From Steinernema hermaphroditum (lineage: Eukaryota > Nematoda > Chromadorea > Rhabditida > Steinernematidae), in NCBI GenBank assembly GCA_030435675.1, contig CM059624.1, positions 10,006,769 through 10,070,768 of the forward strand: a DNA stretch of 64,000 bases. The letters are read 5' to 3'. The notes below the pieces were generated by a model. That model did no database searches and was not told the origin of the DNA. It saw only the letters and a program-made list of their open reading frames with translations. This document shows, in pieces, positions 25,244 to 33,989 of this stretch. Each line of letters opens with the position of its first letter. The first letter of the stretch is position 1. The translations under genes and the position numbers were made by a program.

Positions 25244-26063
25244 TCACATGATGCGCACCTTGTTGCCGGGATAGGCAACCATAAAATTGTAGTTCATGTG
25301 CATCGGCTCTAGCAAACACACTCCTCTGGAATCTGGACCTTCTGCCACTCGATAATATTCACAAATCCGATCGATGTAGCCGGGTACAAGAAGGTCAAAA
25401 AAGGCGGCATCATCAGTGAGCGCAGTAATTCGGTGGACGTTTCCCCGAGAGGGGCCGACGACGGCGACATTCTGGTCACTCAGAACCACGGGCGCTTCGG
25501 CTCGGGCTTCGAGAGATTCATCGTTGAGCCAGGAGTACGAATCAACTTGAATCTGTCCACGGATCACTCTGATGAAGCCATACATGTCCGGATGATCGTG
25601 GAGGGGCAGCACGTCGTCCATCCTCCGGAAGCCGAAGATCGAACAGTGGATTCGGTCGTTCTCGAAGACGTCGGAAGAGAACATGGGGACGCGCATAGTT
25701 CCCTTCTTCGGGAGACGAAAGCCGATCTTCGAGAAGTCCAGCTTCTGCAGTTCGGCGATGAGTTTCTGTTGCTGAAAAGAGAAGGATCAGAGCAGTTGAA
25801 AAATGGCTTAAGGAAAACTGCCGTACGCGGACACCACCTGTTCTTCAGCCTCTTAAATATGGACACGGCGCTTATACTTACCGTATCGTTGCTGATGTGA
25901 TGTGTTGGACACAATTCGGAGCACCTTCTGATGAACTGCCTAAGCATCTCAGGGCTCTCTTCTTTAGATCTGCAACAAATGACCAAGTTACCGTAAACAC
26001 TTCAACGCAGTACCGACTAATGCTCGGAACTGTCAGATGACTCGGCCCGGCAGCGCAATCCAT
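25244..26063 (-). CDS. 2-aminoethanethiol (cysteamine) dioxygenase / PCO-ADO family thiol dioxygenase
   Basis: Fe(II)-dependent thiol dioxygenase family that oxidises cysteamine or N-terminal cysteines using O2, acting as an oxygen sensor in animals and plants. Three exons join in phase: 26063-26014, 25969-25882 and 25771-25244, about 221 aa. The cupin fold is visible: LPLHDHPDMYGF supplies two metal-binding histidines, VHRI (about 40 residues before the C-terminal third) the third, followed by FFDLLVPGY and the ending MNYNFMVAYPGNKVRIM. It lies 210 bp downstream of cwc-15 on the same strand, with a poly(A) signal and an acceptor-like ctaagcag just before its ATG, so it may be the second gene of an operon. 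The first 22-nt GT-AG stretch is too short; the 44-nt intron used here is preferred. Confidence 0.88.
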
Positions 26064-26133
26064 TCTGCTTAGTAAAAGTCGTGTTAGACAACGAAAAAGT
26101 TAGAGGCGACGATGAATCATCAATCTAAAACCA

Positions 26134-26139
26134 TTTATT
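26134..26139 (-). terminator. AATAAA poly(A) signal, cwc-15
   Basis: AATAAA on the minus strand, about 135 nt past the cwc-15 stop and about 70 nt before the next gene's ATG, with a U-rich tract (ctttttcgttg) between. Confidence 0.6.
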
Positions 26140-26273
26140 GACCGACCACAGCAGGATAGCAACGAGATATGAGATTGTGGGTCACAAAGGCATAACAGGA
26201 AGGGAATGAACGTCTCCGAGCTTTATCAGAAGAACAATATACAAGCAGAGATTAGGGAGAACAGATTCAACGA

Positions 26274-27069
26274 CTATTTGATATATTTATCCATGAATTT
26301 TCGGTGGAACTCGCTTCGAATGGCGTCGTTGATGAAGGTCGGTTGCTTGTTCCGTTCGTCCAATCCTTTGGCGCAGTTCTTGAAGACGACGTCGTCATCC
26401 CAGCGGCGCTTCACCTTGAAATCCGACGAACTGCCAGCACTGTCGTTGTTGAGGTTCAACAGAGGATTGCCCTGAAGAATATTTTCGTATCGGACGCGTT
26501 CCTGAAAGACGCAATTTAGATGGTAACAGAGAAGGAACCCCTACTTCTTCCTCTTTCTGCTTTTCTTCTTTCTCTGCCTTTTCCGTAGCTCTCTCCTTGC
26601 GAATTCGAGCGAGTTCCGCCATCAAAAGGGCGTTTTCGTCTTCATCACTATCATCGCTGTCGTCGGAATCCGCACCTTCCCATGGGTCATCATCGTCGAC
26701 ACTGGAAGACGCCATGGGTGCTGCTTCGATCCTGAAGATAATCCCGAAATAGCTGAAGTCGCAGGGCCCGAGAACTCACTTCAACTTCTTGGCAGATTCA
26801 GGGTAATCATCAGTTGCCCCTCCGCGACTACGACGGTCCTTGGCTTCCTTCTCCTTCAAGTGTTCCCTCTCCTTGTCCTCAAGTTCGCGACGAAGATCGC
26901 GGACACGGATGTCGTCGGCGGTACCCTGGCCCTTCTGACGGTACTTCATCGTTAAATGCGAGGGCATGTCTTTGCTGGAGTACTGCTGGGAGAACTTGGA
27001 GAGGTCGCCCTCCGAGCGGCCGCTGCCACCTCGGGCTGTATCGAAGGTTGGACGATGTGCAGTTGTCAT
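26274..27069 (-). CDS. cwc-15: spliceosome-associated protein CWC15
   Basis: Component of the Prp19/CDC5L (NTC) complex in activated spliceosomes; nuclear. Three exons: 27069-26780, 26731-26545 and 26501-26274, about 234 aa (human CWC15 is 229). Seen: the invariant N terminus [15 protein letters not shown], the block [15 protein letters not shown], a charged coiled coil ([15 protein letters not shown]), the acidic Asp/Ser run ([13 protein letters not shown]), the coiled [12 protein letters not shown], and the conserved end NPLLNL...[16 protein letters not shown] and [20 protein letters not shown]. All expected family blocks are present. It is likely the upstream gene of a two-gene operon with the thiol dioxygenase. 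Confidence 0.96.
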
Positions 27070-29178
27070 CGTGCTCTCTTCAAAAGACAAATTAGGATTG
27101 AATTAACTGCTTAGCTTAATCATAACGGACTAAACTGAGTACACGTCACTTTTCATATACACGCGCTCACTTTACGAGGTAAGCACTGTCAAACGAAAGA
27201 TTGAAAAACACGCGATTCGAAAGTACTTCTACAGAAAATGCGCGACAGAAAAGAGTTCCAATGGCAGCCTTACATGGAACATGGTAAAAACAAGAACAAT
27301 GAGATATTCGCATCGCTTGAAAACGTCTATTCCGAAAGACTAGACAGATCAGTCTAAAGATTGTAAGACTAGAGTAAAACTGAAGTTTGAGAAATGCTTC
27401 ACATAAAACGAACAACGAAGTCAGCCGATCGCGCAGCTCATGCTCGAGCGATTCGAATCAACGGCATCACCGTACTGAACTAGTCAAGAGTCAGGGGACG
27501 CACTTCGAAAATTTCCAAAACAAACTACGGTAGCAGCTCATGTCGATCGTTTCAGGAGCGAATGCGAAAGCAGTGTCCTTCTTCAGCGCGAGAGGAACTG
27601 GAACCCTTTCGTGATTCGGCACGCGATTTCTTTGGCGCCTTCTCGCGAAGAGGACATGTTGCACTGACCTGTCGCGAGGCTGATGCTTCGGACGTCCTGT
27701 ATTTACAGGTGTCCCCTTCTTTTGCGCGAAAAACACCACTTAATCTGAGCGTAAGCGAATAATCGCGGCTCAAATCGAGTGACTTCCCTACGGGGCGTTC
27801 GTCGACCGCTTTTTTTCGCTCGAAACTTAGCCTCGGAACGAAATCGAATTAGCCTCTCATCGCCGCTTTGTGGCGAATTTCAATTCCGCGTGCGTTGTTC
27901 GCAACTTTCCGCGATTCAGCTTCACGGCCGAGGAGCCGAGAGTTTCGGGTACCGTAACTCAACGGTCACTTGCTTACAAGTGTGTGTCATCAGCGGTCAT
28001 CGGAGGAAGCGGTGGCGCAGCTCCTTGGCTTTCTTCTAGCTGTTTTGCCGCAGTCGCGATTTGTTTCTCGTTTCTCCCGCCATTCGTCCGGCGGCGGACC
28101 TCGCGCCAAGCAACGAGGACACATTGAAACGCCGCTGCGGATCTTAATGTGTGAGAAATGTGTGGCCGATTTTCTTGAAGTTGCAGAATCTCGACGCGCC
28201 GTTCCAATGCGCGCATTTCGCGCTTCTTTTGCGTGTGGAGTTCGCTCTGCCGGTGCTCCCCAGTTCCGGCAGATTCGCGCCGGATTCATCCGGAAATCAA
28301 TGTAATCCTCGTGCAATGTCTTGCGTTGTTACACATCACTTGGAGAGAGAGCATGGAAAGGTGAGTTGCGGGTGACTCTGGAAGCTCATGAGAGATTGGG
28401 AGTATAGGCGTTCGCTGTCGTCCATCTGCCAACAACAAGCTATTTAGAAACGAGGCGACGGTTTGTGGTGCGTGCTATTATCGATCTGAAGAACTTGAGA
28501 GGGAGGAGCCTGAGCGCGGACGCGAGCGACAAAACGACGACGTCGCCGCGGCGCTCGTGCTCTCGCCCTAGCACTGTCAGTGAGCACCAAAAACTAAAGA
28601 AAATCGAAGAAGAAGTTCGGAAAAGTAATGATGACTGGGGGCGGAACGAGGGGAATCCATGTTTATACCGTATTCGACGTCTTCCTTACGCTTGCAGAGG
28701 TTCGCACTTCTACGCATGGTGATGCTTTTGCTTAATTAGCGAGATGTCGAAGTGGGATGCTGTCGCGCGTCGTGTTTTCAGCTTCCTTTTGGGCTGCTGA
28801 TGCCAAAACAATCATCGCCACTTCGATTCTTTCTGCGGATGTTCGATTGATTGCCGCGCTAACGGGAGAGGAAGGGAATTCCTCGCACTTCTCTCCGCTT
28901 CTTGCCGACTGCTCCGCTGTTGCCGCCGGTGATGTGTTCGTCGTTATCATGCGGCAAGGTGCACGCTTGGCGCAGAAGAAGAGAAGAAGTCTTCTTCTAC
29001 CGGCCGGTAATCGATCGTCCAGCCTTGTTGCGTTCGAAGACGACCTTCGAGCGGTGCCTATTGATTTCACCTCCGCGCTTCTTGCACCGTTCTAATTCTG
29101 GCGTGCTGATATGGATTCGCCGTGTGATCATTTCCGTCGACCATTTCACAACTCCTCTGATTCCCCTCTCCCTTTCAG
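27070..29178. other. intergenic between divergent cwc-15 and the B56 gene
   Basis: About 2.1 kb. AT-rich next to cwc-15, then GC-rich from about 27550 to 29170 with open frames on both strands but no family resemblance; probably 5' regulatory or leader sequence of the B56 gene. A possible alternative first exon is at 28316-28360 (ATG, 15 codons, donor gtgagt). Confidence 0.5.
29173..29178 (+). promoter_or_regulatory. acceptor immediately before B56 ATG
   Basis: tttcag ends one base before the ATG at 29179, with a pyrimidine-rich run upstream. Suits spliced-leader addition or cis-splicing from an upstream exon. Confidence 0.55.
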
Positions 29179-31334
29179 ATGTCAACGGAGAAACTTGCGG
29201 GAGCACAACACACCGTGCCTCCACCGAAGACCCAAGGTCCGGCCACCGGAGGACAACCTCTCTCGGCGACCGCTGGACAGTTCGTTGACAAGATCGATCC
29301 GTTCTCCAAACGGGGAAACAGCCGTCGAAGACGGAGGCTCGTCAACAGCAGCCGGTACCACACAGAGAACGAGCCCGAGTTGGTACAGCTACCTCTAATA
29401 AGAGGTATCGTTAATCCGCATCTGACCACTTCAAGAAGTCTTCTCTAGATACTCCGTTCCAAGAACAAACAGGGCTCGTCATCCAGAAACTACAGCAATG
29501 CCAAAAAATCTTTGATTTCTACGACCCAGTTGCTCAACTGAAAAGCAAAGAGGTAGGCTGATTCACTTCCATCGTATCTTATTTATGACTATTTTTAGAT
29601 AAAGCGAGCAGCCCTAAACGAGCTTATTGACCATATCACCAGCGTGAAGGGTTCCATCGTCGAACCAATCTACCCGGAAGTGATTAAGATGGTCTCGAAG
29701 AACATCTTCCGCGTTCTTCCCCCCAGCGACAACTCGGAGTTCGACCCGGAGGAGGACGAGCCCACACTCGAGGTCTCCTGGCCCCATCTGCAGCTCGTCT
29801 ACGAGCTCTTCCTTCGCTTCCTCGAGTCCCCCGACTTCCAGGCGGCGATAGGAAAGCGGTTTATTGACCAGCGCTTCGTCCTCAACGTAAGCGTGACCCG
29901 TGCACCTAAGATCGTATCCCTGATATTTAGCTTCTGGAGCTGTTCGACTCTGAGGATCCTCGCGAGCGCGACTTCCTGAAGACCGTACTGCACAGAATCT
30001 ACGGAAAGTTCCTTGGGCTCCGTGCGTTCATCCGCAAACAGATCAACAACATGTTCCTCTCGTTCGTCTTTGAGACGGACTCCTTCAACGGAGTCGGGGA
30101 GCTTCTCGAGATCCTGGGAAGCATCATCAACGGATTCGCATTGCCTCTGAAGCAAGAACACAAAGTCTTTCTGGTGAAGGTTCTCCTTCCCCTCCACAAG
30201 CCCCGATGTCTTAGCCTATACCATGCTCAGGTACGTCATAGAGGAACGCTACAAATTGCCCAGAGTCACGCAATCCGAAAGTATATTTCTGCTGCTATAC
30301 ACTTGTCGTCTGAAAGCTAAGAGATATTCTGAAGCGGCGCTGCCACATGTGCGCCTTCAGTGCGGAGAAAATCCTCACCGAAGTCACGTTGGCGTTCTTT
30401 TGTTCGTGAAGGTGTAAATCGCGTGACTCATGTTTAAATTCGAAAAGTTAGATCGATGCCGGTCTCTGGTGTGGTTGAGCAAAGATCGCTAATCACAGGA
30501 AAATACCATGCCCACTTGTAGCTGGCCTACTGTGTTGTTCAATTCATCGAGAAAGATTCCACGCTCACCCCACAAGTCTTCGATGCCCTCCTCAAGTTTT
30601 GGCCTCGTACGTGTAGCTCCAAAGAGGTACAGTTACTCCTCGCCCGTCCCGCCCAAACGCGTCCTCTCAGGTCATGTTCCTCGGAGAAGTCGAGGAAATC
30701 CTCGACATCATCGAGCCAGAACAATTCAAGAAGATCATCGATCCTCTCTTCCGGCAGCTGGCGAAGTGCGTGTCCAGTCCGCACTTCCAGGTGGCCGAAC
30801 GCGCCCTCTACTTCTGGAACAACGAGTACATCCTTTCCCTGATTGAGGAGACCAGCGTCCAGGTGATGCCCATCATGTTCCCGGCGCTCTACAGAATCAG
30901 CAAGGAGCACTGGAACCAGACGATTGTGGCGCTCGTGTACAACGTGCTCAAAACATTCATGGAGATGAATGGAAAACTCTTCGACGAACTCACTGCCAAC
31001 TACAAACTAGAGCGACAGAAGTGAGTTTTCTCCCCAGTCAGTGCCTCCACTGAGCATTTCCAGGGAGAAGAAGCGTGAGAAGGATAGGGAAGACCTGTGG
31101 AAGAGACTAGCTCAGGTGGAGGAGAATCCTCCGGAGCCCTCCATCAGCCCCAACATCCTCTCGAAGAAGCCTTTGACCGACTTCATCGTGTCGCGTAACA
31201 AAGACGGGTCCACCCAGCCGGCTGCCGACAAGTCGCCAAACTCGACGAAGCGCGCGAACTCAACGTCCGGGGGCACTTCGACAGGCGTGGCGAACTCCAC
31301 GGCTCCTGCCGTGTCGAGCACATCTAAGAAATGA
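29179..31334 (+). CDS. PP2A B56 (B') regulatory subunit
   Basis: Targets the PP2A A-C core to substrates carrying LxxIxE motifs; one of the C. elegans pptr-1/pptr-2 type genes, which one I cannot tell. Seven exons keep phase: 29179-29404, 29449-29552, 29599-29886, 29931-30230, 30522-30626, 30671-31020 and 31064-31334, about 547 aa. The family is unmistakable: [78 protein letters not shown] (in two halves), [27 protein letters not shown] and [13 protein letters not shown]. The C terminus is basic then Ser/Thr-rich. The ATG follows ctttcag directly, so it is either a trans-splice site or an internal acceptor for an upstream alternative exon. Confidence 0.96.
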
Positions 31335-32366
31335 CGAGCTCAAGGTACCACGACGCTAGAAGTGTTCTCGCTTTGACCGCGTTCTTTCGTTGTTAGCTCG
31401 GTAGAATCGCTGTCGTTTTGTTGTCCTTTCACACTCTTGTGATACGTTCTCGTAAGAAGTGCGTGGTGTTCCATACTGTATTTAATATTCTAATGATTGG
31501 CGCTGATATTCTGGCCTTACACGGTTGTAAATATATCTCCCTCCAATCTACGCCGACCTAATCAATCCAGCTACTACGTCCTCTCCCCGCTCCATTGTCG
31601 GTATTTGGCTTATTGTTAGATGACTGTTGGTTTCTTGCAAAGACTCGGATTTTAGTACTCATTTCTCTGTTGTACATTATTTATATGCCGTCATGCTCTA
31701 TTTCATCTGTTATTATAAAGATTTATTTTATCGCCTGTAAAGAAGTATGTTTTGTTCATAGTAAGCCGTTTCGTTGGCCTTTCGTATCGTGTATAAAGGA
31801 GAACTTGTTTCGCCATTGGTGCTGCCCGCAGATGATCACAAATCGCGAACACCCAGGCTATCATATAAATAGCCGACTAAACTGGATTTGCTCTCCGACG
31901 ATGTAATCGCTTGTTCTGCTACTTAGCGCCTATGGATAGGCGGTTCCTATTTGGGAATGATCTGGAGATCGTATAGCTCGCACAAACTAGGCACCTTTAA
32001 TCGGGCGTTGCTAATAAAGACATGTTTACGGACGAAAACAAAATTACGGTATGCCGAAGACCTACCTAGGATTTCTTCTGAGGAAACCATAAACGGATGT
32101 CAATAGGCTACATCGCGCGGAAACATAGAAGATATTCTTCCGCAGTTCATTTTGAGTGTATTATGATATGTTTTTGAGCATTACTGGAATCGCAATTCGC
32201 CTCCCTTACTCAGCGTTTTATGAGATTTATTTATAACTCGTGCAGTCGACGATTCGTTGCGCCAGCGGCCCATGCAGACGACGGGCAGGTCTGCGCTGTG
32301 TACTCAGCGGAGGCCCGAGCCTGTCCACCCCCACTCCCTGCCCCGTGCTAATAAGAGGTCGTCGCG
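31335..32366 (+). other. 3' UTR of the B56 gene and flank
   Basis: AT-rich, no gene. A poly(A) signal lies at 32013-32018, so the 3' UTR could be about 680 nt. The last 150 nt lead into the first phosphatase gene. Confidence 0.55.
32013..32018 (+). terminator. AATAAA poly(A) signal, B56 gene
   Basis: AATAAA in AT-rich sequence, about 680 nt past the B56 stop; nearer variants may be used instead. Confidence 0.4.
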
Positions 32367-33008
32367 ATGGATTCGCTGAAAGATCGCATCCGCACTGCGA
32401 AGCAGAAGCTGAAGAATGTCGACGTCACCGTCACTGACCTCCACGGATTCGAAGTGGTCGAGCGGAGGCGGGAGGATGGCGCCTTCGAGACTCCGGTGGA
32501 GCTCCACGGGACGAGGCGGAGGGCTGTGGAGACGCGAAGACATCAAGGATTCGTGCTCGTCGACCTGCAGATGGCGAAGTGCGGAGAGCGCCTCTACGTG
32601 GGGAGCGAAGACGTCGCGAAGAACTGGGAGATTCTGAGGGAACACGGAGTCACGCATGTGGTGAACTGCGCCTCTCGCGTGGAGAACTGGTTCCCGCACC
32701 GACTGGAGTACCTTCAGGTGAACATCATGGACATCTTCACGGCGAACATCAAGCAGCACCTTTCCGCGGTGCTCCAGTTCATGAGGAAGGCGATTGAGGG
32801 TGGGGGAACAGTGTTCGTGCACTGCAACGCCGGCATCTCTCGCTCGACCTCCTTCGTCATCGCCTATCTCATGAGGTTTGAGGGTTTTTCCTACGAAGAG
32901 GCGCTCGCCGAAGTCCGAAAAGAGCGAACGATTGCCCGGCCGAATGACGGATTCGTCAAGCAGCTGAAGGAGTTCGAGCAGGAGCTGCGAACGGAGAGAA
33001 ATAAGTGA
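32367..33008 (+). CDS. DUSP19-like dual-specificity phosphatase, copy 1
   Basis: Single-exon gene, 213 aa. The phosphatase domain spans about residues 66-210: MAKCGERLYVGSEDVA, ITHVVNCAS-like HVVNCAS, the general acid Asp in VNIMDIF, and the active-site loop HCNAGISRST with Cys and Arg intact, then IAYLM, EALAEVRKERTIARPNDGF and QLKEFEQEL. The N-terminal 60 residues are charged, with MDSLKDRIRTAKQKLKNVD and a VVERR block shared with copy 2. Expected to dephosphorylate Ser/Thr/Tyr on signalling proteins; substrate unknown. No intron, unlike almost every gene around it, which suggests origin by retrocopy or intron loss before the tandem duplication. It lies 166 bp upstream of copy 2. Confidence 0.93.
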   Translation: MDSLKDRIRTAKQKLKNVDVTVTDLHGFEVVERRREDGAFETPVELHGTRRRAVETRRHQGFVLVDLQMAKCGERLYVGSEDVAKNWEILREHGVTHVVNCASRVENWFPHRLEYLQVNIMDIFTANIKQHLSAVLQFMRKAIEGGGTVFVHCNAGISRSTSFVIAYLMRFEGFSYEEALAEVRKERTIARPNDGFVKQLKEFEQELRTERNK

Positions 33009-33055
33009 AATTCTGATATTTTGTACTACGAGTATATATTTTATTTGTCACTGTA

Positions 33056-33061
33056 AATAAA
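33056..33061 (+). terminator. AATAAA between the two phosphatase genes
   Basis: Lies 48 nt past the first stop and about 110 nt before the trans-splice-like acceptor of copy 2. Confidence 0.7.
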
Positions 33062-33165
33062 AGTAATTGATAATGAGAAATTTTACAAAGGCGTCCGATC
33101 GCTCAAACGGGTTCGAAGGCGTGCACAAATTCATGCCTTCGCATCAAAGTATAAGTGATTTTTTA

Positions 33166-33173
33166 TTTTTCAG
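33166..33173 (+). promoter_or_regulatory. probable trans-splice acceptor of phosphatase copy 2
   Basis: A T-rich run ending tttttcag stops one base before the ATG at 33175. Together with the AATAAA about 110 nt upstream, this matches nematode intercistronic (SL2-type) spacing. Confidence 0.65.
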
Positions 33174-33174
33174 G

Positions 33175-33825
33175 ATGGAATCCTTGGCAGATCGCCTGCG
33201 ACAAGCAAGGAGGAAGCTGAACGTTGTGGAAACGAATGTCACCAGAGAAGATGGCACGGAAGTGGTCGAGCGAAGAGGCGCCGACGGATCCTTCGCCACT
33301 CGAGAACGCTCGAATCGGCAACAGAAGAAGCTGGATCGCCGGCGGCGCCTGGGATTCGTCGTTGACGACAAGCCCGATCTTCAAGTGGCGCAATGTGCCG
33401 AGGGGCTCTTCGTCGGAAGCCAGGACGTGGCGCACGACTTCGAGCTGCTCTGTTCCACGGGAATCACCCACATTCTGAACTGCGCTTCGGCGGTGAGGAA
33501 CTCGTTCGCCCCGAAACTCCGCTACTTCAACGTGAACGTCCTGGATGAGCCTTCGATGAACATCCGAAAGTACTTCCCAGACGCGCTCGCTTTCATGAGG
33601 AAGGCCATCGACGAGGATGGAGGGAAGGTCTTCGTGCACTGCAACGCCGGAATCTCCCGCTCGACAACCTTTGTCATCGCCTATCTCATGAAGTTCGAGG
33701 AGCTCTCGCTTGCGGAGGCGCTGGATCGTGTGCGTAGAGAACGGCCGATCGCCAAGCCCAACAACGGATTCATGGATCAGCTGAAGGAATTCGAAGTTGA
33801 GCTGAGTGCTGAGAAGAGCGAATGA
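33175..33825 (+). CDS. DUSP19-like dual-specificity phosphatase, copy 2
   Basis: Single exon, 216 aa, tandem paralogue of 32367-33008. It keeps LQVAQCAEGLFVGSQDVA, THILNCAS, the general acid Asp in VNVLDEPSMNI, the active loop HCNAGISRSTT, IAYLMKFEELSLAEALDRVRRERPIAKPNNGF and DQLKEFEVEL. The first residues (MESLADRLRQARRKLNVVE) and the VVERRGADGSF block mirror copy 1, so the whole gene was duplicated, not just the catalytic domain. The ATG at 33175 is preferred to the upstream in-frame codon at 33067 because a strong acceptor lies directly before it and homology begins there. Probably the second cistron of an operon; sqv-6 follows 164 bp later on the same strand. Confidence 0.93.
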   Translation: MESLADRLRQARRKLNVVETNVTREDGTEVVERRGADGSFATRERSNRQQKKLDRRRRLGFVVDDKPDLQVAQCAEGLFVGSQDVAHDFELLCSTGITHILNCASAVRNSFAPKLRYFNVNVLDEPSMNIRKYFPDALAFMRKAIDEDGGKVFVHCNAGISRSTTFVIAYLMKFEELSLAEALDRVRRERPIAKPNNGFMDQLKEFEVELSAEKSE

Positions 33826-33989
33826 ATGCTGAAGCTGTTCGTAGCGCTTGCCGATCTGTTGGATCTCCGTGATCTGAAATTCCGTACCAATCAATATTCT
33901 TCGCACTTTGTAAAGTTCGATCTGTTCCTTTCCTCTTCTTCTGAACTTCCTTGATCTCTCCGCGCCGTTCCCATGTGAGTTTCGTCACC

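Noticed and set aside
27430..27470. tRNA B-box-like string ATTCGAATCAAC
   Set aside because: No A box, acceptor stem or cloverleaf around it. No tRNA was found anywhere in the window.
28757..29095. 112-codon ORF upstream of the B56 gene
   Set aside because: Both strands open over the same GC-rich block; no family resemblance.
31735..31750. TGTAAAGAAGTATGT in the B56 3' region, like the 3' part of miR-1
   Set aside because: The seed part is absent and no pairing arm lies nearby, so no microRNA hairpin; comparison is from memory.
32304..32822. Minus-strand ORF over phosphatase copy 1 (and similarly 33163-33906 over copy 2)
   Set aside because: Shadow of the phosphatase reading frame; no domain.
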